DNA from: Betaproteobacteria bacterium
GTDB taxonomy: Bacteria; Pseudomonadota; Gammaproteobacteria; Burkholderiales; Rhodocyclaceae
Assembly: GCA_009781175.1 (NCBI GenBank)
Contig: WQYQ01000004.1
Coordinates: forward strand, 124,001-188,000
DNA length: 64,000 bases
Reading direction: 5' to 3'
The notes beneath the pieces are model-generated. The model saw nothing but the letters and a program-made list of their open reading frames with translations. It searched no databases and was not told where the DNA came from. Positions within the stretch are counted from its first letter, which is position 1, and every line of letters begins with the position of its first letter. Of the stretch, positions 17,050 through 25,451 are shown one piece after another. The position numbers and the translations under genes are program-made.

Positions 17050-17838
17050 ATGAATCCTCTAGCACCAAATTTAGGCGAAAGCTTCCGGCAGCTATTCCAA
17101 ATCAGTATCGCGCTGAATGAAACGGACCGCGAAGAGGTGTTCCGTATCCGGCACGATGTGTACTGTAAAGACCTCCACTGGGAGCCGGAACAAGCAAGCG
17201 GGATGGAATCGGATCATTATGACGGTCATTCGATTCACTGCCTGATTCGAACCAACGAAGCCCCGCCCCACCGGGTAGGCTGTGTGCGGCTGGTGATCCC
17301 TTCTCCAGACAATCCTAGCGAACAGCTCCCTCTCGAAGAGTCCTGCGCCAATACATTGGACCGTTCCTTGTTTGATCCCGCAACGCAGGATCGCCGCCAT
17401 ATCGCGGAGGTTTCGCGGCTGGCAATCGTCAACAGTTTCCGGCGACGCAAAGACGAAGAGCGCGAGCCGGGAACTATCCAATCTCGTGACTTCGGCACCG
17501 AGGAGAACCCGCGTTTCCCGTTTATCCCCGTCGGCCTTTATCTCGCAGGTTATGCGGTTGCGGAGTTTCTTGATCTCGAAAATACCGTCGTCTTGACCGA
17601 ACCGCGGCTGGCAAAACACTTCAATCGAATCGGCTTCGATATCCGGCAGATCGGCGGGCCAATCGAACATCGCGGGACAAGAATTCCGTCGGTCATGCAT
17701 ATACCGACCGCGATCAAAAACATGCGCCCGATGCTGCAACCGATGTGGCAATTGATCCGCGATAAGGTCCAAGAGGACTTCAAGGCTGCCGGCCCGAATC
17801 CGCTACCGTGGCTGCCGGAGAGCGCTTTCGCAAGCTGA
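17050..17838 (+). CDS. PEP-CTERM/exosortase-associated acyltransferase (TIGR03694)
   Basis: GNAT-fold protein of 262 residues distantly related to LuxI-type autoinducer synthases. Family features are EVFRIRHDVYCKDLHWEPE near the N-terminus, HRVGCVRLVIPS (core strand), AEVSRLAIVNSFRRR and PVGLYLAGYAVAEFL. It probably transfers an acyl chain to an amino-group substrate; the product is unknown. The ATG at 17050 gives the natural N-terminus; a longer frame begins with TTG at 17029. AAAGG lies 13-18 bases upstream. It is divergent from the ThiF/nitroreductase pair across a 250-bp gap and followed by repeat copy B. Confidence 0.93.
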   Translation: MNPLAPNLGESFRQLFQISIALNETDREEVFRIRHDVYCKDLHWEPEQASGMESDHYDGHSIHCLIRTNEAPPHRVGCVRLVIPSPDNPSEQLPLEESCANTLDRSLFDPATQDRRHIAEVSRLAIVNSFRRRKDEEREPGTIQSRDFGTEENPRFPFIPVGLYLAGYAVAEFLDLENTVVLTEPRLAKHFNRIGFDIRQIGGPIEHRGTRIPSVMHIPTAIKNMRPMLQPMWQLIRDKVQEDFKAAGPNPLPWLPESAFAS

Positions 17839-17847
17839 TTCTTCCTG

Positions 17848-18058
17848 AGAACCTGCTCATAGTCTTGCTGCGAGGCTGTGATCGGGGCTCATGCGCTGCT
17901 TGGAATCCTCATTTATCACTTATAAACTCCGGTCCCTGCGCTGCTCTTCGCCCCGCTGACCACGGGTCGAGTTGTAAGCGAGACAAGCCTTATGGGCGGC
18001 GAAGACGCCTCAAATTCGTGGCGTCACTGCCTCTCGCGACAGACTCTGAACAGGTTCT
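17848..18058 (+). repeat. AGAACCTGTT-ended inverted-repeat element, copy B (long form)
   Basis: This 211-bp element starts AGAACCTGCT and ends AACAGGTTCT. The first 114 bases and last 30 bases align closely with the reverse complement of copy C (43125-43268). Between them is an extra 67 bases (about 17962-18028) absent from C. The ends form an imperfect terminal inverted repeat of about 40 bases. It contains no gene; a terminator follows at 18075. Confidence 0.85.
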
Positions 18059-18074
18059 GAATGACAAGCGTAAA

Positions 18075-18100
18075 AAAACGGCTCCCGAAGGAGCCGTTTT
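18075..18100. terminator. Bidirectional rho-independent terminator
   Basis: Perfect 11-bp stem AAAACGGCTCC/GGAGCCGTTTT with a CGAA tetraloop, flanked by A and T runs, between the convergent acyltransferase (+) and prpE (-). Confidence 0.9.
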
Positions 18101-18120
18101 GTTTCATGACCAACGGCAGA

Positions 18121-20016
18121 TCAGTCCGCCTTAAGTACGGAACGAATCTGTTCCAGCGCAATCGGATCCTCGATCGTCGTCATATCGCCGGCTTCGCGCC
18201 CTTCGGCCAGGGCCTGAATGGCACGGCGCAGTAATTTGCCTGAACGGGTTTTCGGCAGAGACGTCACGAAATGCACATGGCTCGGCCGCGCAATCGCGCC
18301 CAGCAGTTCGTCGACCGTTTTCATGACGGCGGCTTCAAGTGCCTTGCGTTTCTCTTCGCTATCGACCGACGCGGCATCCTTGACGACCGCGAAGGCGATC
18401 GGCATCTGGCCCTTGAGCGCGTCGTTGACGCCCACAACAGCGACCTCCGCGATGGCGGGATGCGCTTGCACGGCCTCTTCGATCTCACGCGTGCCGAGCC
18501 GATGGCCTGCCACATTGATCACGTCGTCGGTACGCCCAAGGATGTAGTAGTACCCCTCTTCGTCGCGAATGCCCCAATCGAAGCTGGAATAGACCAAAGG
18601 CTCTTTGAAGAGCGAGAAATAGGTGCTGACAAAGCGCCGGTCATCCCCCCACACGGTTGTCAGACAACCGGGAGGCAGGGGCGGCACGACGCCGACAACG
18701 CCTTTTTCGTTCGTTTCGACCTCGCTCCCGTCTTCGCGGAAAATACGCAAGTCATAACCGAATACCGGAAAACTCGGCGAGCCGGTCTTGATCGGCGTTT
18801 CTTCGACGCCTGGCATTGCGGACAGCATCGGCCAGCCGGTTTCGGTTTGCCAGTAATGGTCATACACGGGACGCCTAAGCTCGCCCAAGATCCACTCGTG
18901 CGTCGGCTGATCGAGCGGCTCGCCGGCCAGGAACAAAGTTCGCAGGCAGGACAAGTCGTGTTTGTGAATCAGTTCGGACGGATGCTTTTTGAGTACCCGG
19001 ATCGCCGTGGGCGCCGAGAACATGATGTTGACCTTGTACTTTTCGACGATGCTCCACCAAACACCCGCATCGGGTTTGATTGGCGTGCCCTCGTACATGA
19101 TCGTTGCCATACCGGCGATCAGCGGGCCGTAAATGATGTAGCTGTGCCCCACCACCCAGCCGATATCCGAGGTCGAGAACATCGTCTCGCCTGCATGACC
19201 GCAGTAGATGTGCTTCATCGAGGCGGCAAGCGCGACCGTATAGCCGCCGATATCGCGCTGCACGCCCTTGGGCTTGCCCGTCGTTCCCGAAGTGTAAAGG
19301 ATGTAGCTCGATTCGGTGGCGTCCATCTCTGCGCACGGCACTTTGGCATCGATATGCTCGGCGCGCAGCGTGGCGTAATCGAGATCGCGCCCTTCCACAC
19401 GCGGGAAGCCGATATCGAGCTTGCGATCGACAATCACGACTTTCGCGGGCGGATGTTCGGCCAGGTGACAAGCCTCATCGACGAGATGCTTATACGGAAT
19501 GGAGCGGCCGCCGCGCATGCCCGCATCGGCGGTAATCATCAGCTTCGGGCGCGCATCGTCGATCCGCGTCGCCAAACTCCCCGCCGCAAAACCGCCAAAC
19601 ACGACCGAGTGGATTGCGCCGATCCGCGCGCAGGCCAGCATCGCAAACGCGGCTTCGGCAATCATTGGCATGTAGATCAATACCCGATCACCGCGGCCCA
19701 CGCCCTGGCTCAGGAAGATCGCGGCGCAGCGTTCCACTTCGCGCTGTAGCTCGGCAAAGCTATAGGTGCGTTCTTCGCCCGTTTCGGTCGAAATGTAAAT
19801 CAGCGCAGGCGCATCGGGCCGCTTGGCGGCATGGCGGTCGACCGCGTTATGGCAGAGATTGAGTTTTCCACCCGGAAACCATTTCACAAACGGCGGATTG
19901 GAATAATCGCAAATGACCTCGGGCTGCGTCTGCCAATCGACCAGTTGAGCCTGCTCGCGCCAAAAAGCGTCACGCTCCGTAATTGAGCGACGATGGAATT
20001 CCTTAAGATTCGTCAT
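18121..20016 (-). CDS. prpE: Propionate-CoA ligase (acyl-CoA synthetase)
   Basis: AMP-forming acyl-CoA synthetase of 631 residues. Core motifs are YILYTSGTTGKPKG (P-loop), DIGWVVGHSYIIYGPL, YDHYWQTETGWPM, YILGRTDDVINVAGHRLG (hinge) and the C-terminal LPKTRSGK with the catalytic Lys. TGWP in place of the TGG of acetyl-CoA synthetases, and the overall length, point to PrpE. It activates propionate, probably also other short acids. GGGAGGAAT precedes the ATG. An AcuI-type reductase that can produce propionyl-CoA is encoded at 21302, so the two could act in propanoyl metabolism. Confidence 0.9.
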   Translation of the reverse strand: MTNLKEFHRRSITERDAFWREQAQLVDWQTQPEVICDYSNPPFVKWFPGGKLNLCHNAVDRHAAKRPDAPALIYISTETGEERTYSFAELQREVERCAAIFLSQGVGRGDRVLIYMPMIAEAAFAMLACARIGAIHSVVFGGFAAGSLATRIDDARPKLMITADAGMRGGRSIPYKHLVDEACHLAEHPPAKVVIVDRKLDIGFPRVEGRDLDYATLRAEHIDAKVPCAEMDATESSYILYTSGTTGKPKGVQRDIGGYTVALAASMKHIYCGHAGETMFSTSDIGWVVGHSYIIYGPLIAGMATIMYEGTPIKPDAGVWWSIVEKYKVNIMFSAPTAIRVLKKHPSELIHKHDLSCLRTLFLAGEPLDQPTHEWILGELRRPVYDHYWQTETGWPMLSAMPGVEETPIKTGSPSFPVFGYDLRIFREDGSEVETNEKGVVGVVPPLPPGCLTTVWGDDRRFVSTYFSLFKEPLVYSSFDWGIRDEEGYYYILGRTDDVINVAGHRLGTREIEEAVQAHPAIAEVAVVGVNDALKGQMPIAFAVVKDAASVDSEEKRKALEAAVMKTVDELLGAIARPSHVHFVTSLPKTRSGKLLRRAIQALAEGREAGDMTTIEDPIALEQIRSVLKAD

Positions 20017-20155
20017 ATTCCTCCCTCAAAACAATTCAGCCCCTTCAGGCTCGAACGGTTATTAAACTGAAGACGACAGCACACACAAGGGGGAAGCCCG
20101 AATTCGGGTTCGGGAAGGGGGGATCTACACAGCGAAACCGCTCAATACTTGGTTA

Positions 20156-21280
20156 TTACTCACCGAAAGCAGATATCGGCTTAACGACCTCCGTTTTTTC
20201 GATATTGATCAGATTAGCCCGTTCCGCAAGCAAGCCCAACGGCAGTCCCGCGCGGTACTCGGCATCGATGAACTCAAGCAAGGGCATCATCGTTCCAATC
20301 AACTCTCTGATCCGGCGCCGGACTTCGTCGACTTGCCCTGTGCGCAGTTGCGTCAAAGCATGGTCGACACTCACCGCAAGACGGCTGAAGCGGCCAACGC
20401 TTTCGGGCGTGACCTCGCCCGCTTCCGATACGACGATGTTGCCGCCCATCGTCTTACCGTCCTGCGCCCGCGCAACAGCCGTCGCGATCAGTTCTTCGAG
20501 CGTCATGTGCGCATCGCCATTTGCGCTCGCCAAGCCGATCGTCAAACTGATCCGGATCCGCTCTTCCTTGTAGGTCATCACGATCGTTTCGATCGACCGC
20601 CGCAGGCGTAACGCAAAAGCGCCGCATGCGTCCAGATCGGCCGAAGGGGAAATGATCGCGAACTGACCCTCCGCCAGATGCGCCACCGTGTCTTCTTTGC
20701 GCACCTTAGCCGACAATAGCTTGGACATCTTGCGGTGAATCAACTGCGCGACATGGTGCCCGTAGCGTTTGGAAAGATCGCTGAAATGGTCGATCTCGAT
20801 CGCCATCACGCTGACGTCGCCCTGGTAATTGCGCACCAGTTGTTCGCGGCTCTTTTCCAACTCACGACGGGTCTGCGCCAGCTTGACCAAGGCATCCAAG
20901 CGCGCGAGCAATTCGACCGTCGGCGTACCTTTGCTGATGAAATCGGTCGCCCCGAGCGATTTCGCGCGCTCGCGCGCCTCGTCCTCATCCTCGCCCGAGA
21001 TGATAATCGTCGGCAGATCCTGAATCCGCGATATCTTCGATGAGCGAATCCGCTCAAGCAGCCCGAAGCCGTCGAGCTTTGGCATGGCGATATCGGAAAT
21101 TACAACCTCGATCGTCGGATCGAGCAGCAAAGTCTGCCATCCGGCTTCGCCGTCGACTTCCTCGCGCACATCGAAAGTCGCCCGGATCTGCTTGATCAAC
21201 GAAGCGCGCACCATGCGCGAGTCGTCGATGATCAGCACACGGGGAAGTTGCGAGCCAAACTGTTCGTGTGTCGGATTCAT
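20156..21280 (-). CDS. Response regulator with degenerate GGDEF domain
   Basis: REC domain at about residues 12-130 with DD19-20, phospho-acceptor Asp63 (VVISDIAMPKLDG) and Lys117, all intact. A diguanylate-cyclase-like domain at about 150-290 retains AIEIDHFSDLSKRYGHH, but the signature loop reads LAEGQF at 202-207 instead of GG(D/E)EF, so cyclase activity is unlikely. The last 80 residues are helical with no recognised motif. The protein may be a c-di-GMP or partner-binding receiver. It lies 21 bases after the acuI stop region on the opposite side of prpE, with no partner kinase adjacent. Confidence 0.88.
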   Translation of the reverse strand: MNPTHEQFGSQLPRVLIIDDSRMVRASLIKQIRATFDVREEVDGEAGWQTLLLDPTIEVVISDIAMPKLDGFGLLERIRSSKISRIQDLPTIIISGEDEDEARERAKSLGATDFISKGTPTVELLARLDALVKLAQTRRELEKSREQLVRNYQGDVSVMAIEIDHFSDLSKRYGHHVAQLIHRKMSKLLSAKVRKEDTVAHLAEGQFAIISPSADLDACGAFALRLRRSIETIVMTYKEERIRISLTIGLASANGDAHMTLEELIATAVARAQDGKTMGGNIVVSEAGEVTPESVGRFSRLAVSVDHALTQLRTGQVDEVRRRIRELIGTMMPLLEFIDAEYRAGLPLGLLAERANLINIEKTEVVKPISAFGE

Positions 21281-21301
21281 TGAAAGTGAGTCTGGAGAAA
21301 T

Positions 21302-22294
21302 TTATTGAGAAACACGCACCACCACGCGCCCGTGCGCCTGGCCGGCAATGTATCGGTCGAATTCCTGTGGCAATTCATCAAAGCTGATTTCACGCGTCAA
21401 ACGCTCAAAATGCGCAGGTTTCAGATCCGATGCTAGCCGCGCCCATATATGCTCGCGAATCGCCGCACCGACATACCCGGAATCGATGCCGAGCAAGCTT
21501 ACGCCACGCAGGATGAAAGGCATCACCGTCGTATTGAGGTCGGAACTGGCCGCCAACCCGATACTGGCGATCGTGCCCCAGGGCTTCATCGTACTGGCAA
21601 TCCAGCTCAACACCTCACCACCTAGATTGTCGACGGCACCAGCCCACAAACCTTTATCCAAAGGGCGAATATTTTTCAAATCCAGCTCGCTGCGCAGCAT
21701 CACGCGCGCGGCGCCAAGCGATTTGAGCCATTCAGCTTGTTCGGGTTTGCCCGTCAAGGCCACCACTTCGTAACCGCGCTGGGCCAGCATATCCACGGCC
21801 AGACTGCCGACGCCGCCGGTCGCCCCGGTTACGATGACCGGACCATTCTCGGGCTTGAGCCGGTTTTCTTCCATGCGCTGCACACCCAGCGCGGCGGTAA
21901 AACCCGCGGTTCCAAGCGCCATTGCCTGACGCAGGCTCAGCCCCTCGGGCAAGGGCACGACCCAGCCGCCCGGAATCAAAGCGTACTCGGCATATCCGCC
22001 GTGATGCGCCACGCCGATGTCGTAACTCGTCGCAAGCACTTGATCGCCGGGTTTGAAACGCGGCGCCGCACTGTGCTCGACGATACCCGCCAGATCGATA
22101 CCGCCCACGCATGGGAAACGCCGAATAATGCGTCCCTTCCCGGTTCCCGCCAGGGCGTCCTTGTAATTGATGCTCGACCAAAGGACGCGAATCAACACGT
22201 CGCCGGCATCCAGCCGCCCTTCGTCAAGGGTCACAAAACCGGCCTTGTGCTGACGCTGCCCGTCCTGTTCAATCAGGTACGCTCTGAACTGCCG
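21302..22294 (-). CDS. acuI: Acrylyl-CoA reductase-like MDR oxidoreductase (YhdH/AcuI family)
   Basis: Zinc-free medium-chain dehydrogenase of 330 residues. It opens MRQFRAYLIEQDGQ and carries SSINYKDALAGTGKGRIIR, CVGGIDLAGIV, GTAGFTAALGVQRME and the NADPH loop VTGATGGVGSLAVDML. The set is typical of YhdH/AcuI, which reduce acryloyl-CoA to propionyl-CoA with NADPH. The start at 22294 is chosen because AAGGGGG lies just upstream; a 10-residue extension to 22324 is less likely. The link with prpE is inferred from function, not from an operon, because a regulator gene lies between them. Confidence 0.88.
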   Translation of the reverse strand, partial: RQFRAYLIEQDGQRQHKAGFVTLDEGRLDAGDVLIRVLWSSINYKDALAGTGKGRIIRRFPCVGGIDLAGIVEHSAAPRFKPGDQVLATSYDIGVAHHGGYAEYALIPGGWVVPLPEGLSLRQAMALGTAGFTAALGVQRMEENRLKPENGPVIVTGATGGVGSLAVDMLAQRGYEVVALTGKPEQAEWLKSLGAARVMLRSELDLKNIRPLDKGLWAGAVDNLGGEVLSWIASTMKPWGTIASIGLAASSDLNTTVMPFILRGVSLLGIDSGYVGAAIREHIWARLASDLKPAHFERLTREISFDELPQEFDRYIAGQAHGRVVVRVSQ

Positions 22295-22598
22295 CATCTT
22301 TTCCCCCTTTTCTTCTTGAGCCACCCCAAGCCCGGTGGTGAGTCACCCCAACTTGAAAGTTGGGGCTTCCTCGCCACGAATACGATCCGTCACAGGATAC
22401 ACACCACGCAAATCGCTGTGACCCTATCGGCGGATTATAGGCCGAGCATGAGAACGAATCGTTCGCAATCCACCACTTGATGTCAGCCAACAGATTCTCA
22501 ATAATTCCACTTACAACTCGCCACTCAAGCCACGCGAGAAATAACCGTAGATTTACCTAAGGTAAACCCTTAGACAGGTCCTCAGCCTGAATCACTAT
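22295..22598. other. Intergenic region with repeat hairpin and two short palindromes
   Basis: 304 bases with no credible gene. It holds one hairpin repeat (22339-22378). It also has two small symmetric sequences that could be operators: GAACGA-A-TCGTTC (22452-22464) and TTTACC-TAA-GGTAAA (22552-22566). The second lies 32 bases before the HDOD gene. No strong promoter is visible. Confidence 0.5.
22339..22378 (+). repeat. Hairpin repeat resembling an IS200/IS605-type end, copy 1
   Basis: GGTGAGTCA is followed by the 9-bp stem CCCCAACTT/AAGTTGGGG with a GA loop (22346-22365) and CTTCCTCGCCACGAA. Nearly the same arrangement recurs at 29028 on the same strand, and a variant at 23576 on the opposite strand. 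The link to IS200/IS605 ends is from general knowledge of such hairpins. Confidence 0.65.
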
Positions 22599-23489
22599 AT
22601 GCTGCGCAAACCCTTCACCGATCAGAGAAACTACGTTTCCTACTTCCGCAGCCAGAATATTCCCGTGCTGCGGAAGACGGCACAAACGCTAGCCGCGCAG
22701 AAAGCCGACGAGGACAAAATTTCCACTCGCCAAATCGCAGCGGTGGTGCTCGACGATCCGTTAATGGCGCTCAAGCTGATGATGCATCTACAACGCAGCC
22801 GCGGGGGCCAGAAAGACCACCAGATCACGACGATTGAGCGAGCTGTGATGATGCTCGGCGTGACGCCTTTTTTTAGACACTTCTCCAACCTCACCACGGT
22901 CGAAGAGCAGCTTGCGGCTTACCCAAACGCGCTGGTTCACGCGCTCAGAGCCATCACCCGCGCCAGGCGCGCCGCCGGTTATGCGCGCGATTTCGCCCTC
23001 ATGCGGCATGACATCGATGTAGACGAAATTACGCTGGCGGCCTTGCTGCACGAAGTAGCGGAAATTCTCTGCTGGTGCTTCGCGCCGGAACTCTCTCAGC
23101 AAACCCTGGTTTTACAAAATAAACACCCCGGCACCCGCAGCGCCCTGGTGCAAAAAATCACCTTCAACATAAGCTTTTCCGAACTACAGTTCATTCTCGC
23201 CCAAGAACTTGCGTTGCCGAAACTGCTGGCTGCGCTACTTGACCCTGCCGATGCCGAGCAACCCAGAGTGCGCACGGTTGCGCTCGCCACCGACCTCGCT
23301 CGCCATGCGGCAAACGGCTGGGACGATCCCGCGCTGCCGGATGACTTCCGCAAACTGTCCGAATTGTTCCACCTGAATCCCGCGGCTCTCATGCAACGCA
23401 TCGGACTCCACGGCGATGTTATCCGCCGACTCCTCCCACGTATCATTGATACGCCTCCCGATCCTGATCCGGTGCCTGAGCCCAATTGA
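22599..23489 (+). CDS. HDOD-domain protein
   Basis: Product of 296 residues with the HDOD layout. The N-terminal part reads NIPVLRKTAQTL and IAAVVLDDPLMALKLMMHLQRS. The central helices include TTIERAVMMLGVTPFFRHFS, and the HD-like LAALLHEVAEILCW lacks the paired His-Asp expected for hydrolysis. HDOD proteins are signalling outputs without known catalysis. The C-terminus is a Pro/Asp tail (DTPPDPDPVPEPN). No operon partner is present. Two related hairpin repeats in opposite orientation flank it (22346 and 23576). Confidence 0.85.
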   Translation: MLRKPFTDQRNYVSYFRSQNIPVLRKTAQTLAAQKADEDKISTRQIAAVVLDDPLMALKLMMHLQRSRGGQKDHQITTIERAVMMLGVTPFFRHFSNLTTVEEQLAAYPNALVHALRAITRARRAAGYARDFALMRHDIDVDEITLAALLHEVAEILCWCFAPELSQQTLVLQNKHPGTRSALVQKITFNISFSELQFILAQELALPKLLAALLDPADAEQPRVRTVALATDLARHAANGWDDPALPDDFRKLSELFHLNPAALMQRIGLHGDVIRRLLPRIIDTPPDPDPVPEPN

Positions 23490-23575
23490 AAGCCACTTGC
23501 AAAATCCTGCACCCAACCCAACAGGCTCAGAGACAAGTGCATTGAACCATTGCGTGACCACGGCTTAAGCGCAAG

Positions 23576-23603
23576 CCCCCAATCTTTAGTTTGGGGGACT
23601 CAC
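23576..23603 (-). repeat. Hairpin repeat, copy 2, inverted relative to copy 1
   Basis: CCCCCAA/TTGGGGG arms (23576-23582 and 23591-23597) are followed by GACTCACC, the reverse complement of the GGTGAGTC that precedes copy 1. Together with copy 1 it forms an inverted pair around the HDOD gene. Confidence 0.6.
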
Positions 23604-23777
23604 CTCATCGTTCAAGTATCACGGCATCCTTCCAAAAACTCTAAAGACATACCCGCCGATGCCGATCTAAAAGACAGGCGTTCAAGCATGGATTGTGAAT
23701 ATTCCAAATAGATAATATATTCCGTTCGGATACTTCGCGATGGGGTTCCTTTGTCATCGCGCTCGGTTGTTTGCATC

Positions 23778-25451
23778 ATGGATAACGTAGTCAATTTTCA
23801 ACAACTGGTCGCCCGTCTCGAACGAGAGTGCAAGGCTTCTCCTACGGCCTATCGCGTAAAAGTCATTTTTCTCGCGCTGCTCGGCTACGCCTATATCGCA
23901 GTCTTATTGGGCGTGGCGCTGGGCGGCTTGCTTTTCGGTCTCGCAACGCTTCTCCTCGGCCATTTGCGGATGGGGGTTCAATTACTCATCGTCGCGGGAA
24001 TTATGAGTGCCATTGTCATTCGCGCGTTCTGGGTCCAGATTCCGCCGCCCAAAGGCCATCGCCTCAAACCGCGCGAAGCGCCCGATCTCTTCAAACTGCT
24101 CGCCAGACTACGCAAGCGCGAAAAGGGTCCGCGAATCCACGAAATCGTCCTGACCGCCGAATTCAATGCTTCCATCATGCAGACGCCGCGCTTCGGCCTG
24201 TTTGGCGGCTATCGCAACAGCCTGTTGATCGGCCTACCTTTGATGCAGGGCCTGAGCCCGAAAGAATTCGCTTCGGTGCTGGCGCATGAGTATGGCCATC
24301 TTTCACATGCGCACGGCAAGCTCGGCGCCTGGGTCTACCGCGTGCGGAGCATTTGGCTGCGCATGGCGGGCGCTTTCGACAACAGCGGCTCATGGCTCAA
24401 CCGCAGCCTGCTGCGTTTCTTCCACTGGTACATCCCGTATTTCAATGCCTACAGCTTCGTCCTCGCGCGCCGGCAAGAATATGAAGCGGACCGCGCTTCG
24501 GCACGCCTCGTGGGCGCTCGCGTAGCGGCCGACGCGCTGGTCGCGGCGGATCTCAAGGGCCGTTTCATGGCCGAACAGTTCTGGCCGGGCCTCTACGCTC
24601 AGGCGGATCGCAGCGCGCAGCCAGGTTTTCTTCCGCATGCGGCCATGCGCAATGTGCTGCGTCGCGGAGCGGGAGATAAGGACAACGAACTTTGGCTGCA
24701 AGAATCCCTGAAGCGCACCACGGTTCATGACGACACGCACCCGAGCCTGCGCAGTCGTCTGAAACGGCTTGGCCAGCGTGCCCGCACGCCGCAGCCTATC
24801 GAGAAAAGCGCCGCGCAACGCTTGTTTGGCAGCAGGCTGCCCAAACTCGAAGCCTATTTCGACAAAGCCTGGCTCAGAAAAACGGGCTACGCCTGGACCG
24901 TCCGCCATCTCGATGTGCGCGAGGCCGAAGAGATCGTTTCCCGCTATCCCAAAGGATTCACGCCAGGTTTCGATCCAAAACTCTATGCCGAACTGGGTCT
25001 GGCGTATTACACGCTCGGCGAGTACACGGAGGCTTTACCACTGTTGCGCGATGCCGCGCTGGAGCTAGAAAATTCCGCCGAAACCGCGATGGCCGCCGCA
25101 CAGATCATGCTCGCGCAAGGCAATATCGACGCGGTGCGATTCCTTGAGCTAGCGATGAGTCGCAATAGAGATTACATCTGCGAAGCAACATGGAGCGCAT
25201 GGCAGTTCTACGCAAAACGCGGCGATAAAGAACAAGCGATGCGCTGGCGCAATCGTTTCAGACTGATCGCCACTGAAACGAAAAATCGTGCGCTGCGCGC
25301 GGAACAGCGCAGGCTCTATCCGCAAGGCGGCTCGCCCTACCCGGCCTTGCTTTCCAGCAGCTCCCAACGCTCAAGCAATTGGAGCAGTTCGACCTCAATG
25401 GCTTCCAGCCTCTGGTTGAAGCGCGGCACATCCTGGGGCCGCTCGCGATAA
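23778..25451 (+). CDS. M48-family membrane metallopeptidase with TPR-like C-terminal region
   Basis: Zinc protease of about 557 residues. Two to three membrane segments span about residues 30-85. The zinc motif is HEYGH at 170-174 (VLAHEYGHLSHAHGK), and the third ligand lies in RRQEYEADRASARL. A helical repeat region at about 390-470 (YYTLGEYTEALPLLRDAA) looks TPR-like. The ATG at 23778 is preferred to 23751, which adds nine unlikely residues. The last 38 codons run antisense through the 3' end of uup and encode a Ser-rich tail with no family character, so the original stop may have been lost. Confidence 0.88.
   Translation: MDNVVNFQQLVARLERECKASPTAYRVKVIFLALLGYAYIAVLLGVALGGLLFGLATLLLGHLRMGVQLLIVAGIMSAIVIRAFWVQIPPPKGHRLKPREAPDLFKLLARLRKREKGPRIHEIVLTAEFNASIMQTPRFGLFGGYRNSLLIGLPLMQGLSPKEFASVLAHEYGHLSHAHGKLGAWVYRVRSIWLRMAGAFDNSGSWLNRSLLRFFHWYIPYFNAYSFVLARRQEYEADRASARLVGARVAADALVAADLKGRFMAEQFWPGLYAQADRSAQPGFLPHAAMRNVLRRGAGDKDNELWLQESLKRTTVHDDTHPSLRSRLKRLGQRARTPQPIEKSAAQRLFGSRLPKLEAYFDKAWLRKTGYAWTVRHLDVREAEEIVSRYPKGFTPGFDPKLYAELGLAYYTLGEYTEALPLLRDAALELENSAETAMAAAQIMLAQGNIDAVRFLELAMSRNRDYICEATWSAWQFYAKRGDKEQAMRWRNRFRLIATETKNRALRAEQRRLYPQGGSPYPALLSSSSQRSSNWSSSTSMASSLWLKRGTSWGRSR

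Noticed and set aside
18271-19749. Long plus-strand frame of 492 codons opposite prpE
   Set aside because: Arg/His-rich composition without any family features; it is the complement of a strongly conserved ligase gene.
20091-20112. Palindrome CCCGAATTCGGG between prpE and the response regulator as a terminator
   Set aside because: Only a 6-bp half-stem with no loop and no T-run on either strand; too weak to call.
22319-23610. HDOD segment as an intact insertion sequence
   Set aside because: No transposase gene and the flanking hairpins are not identical; kept only as a possible passenger segment.
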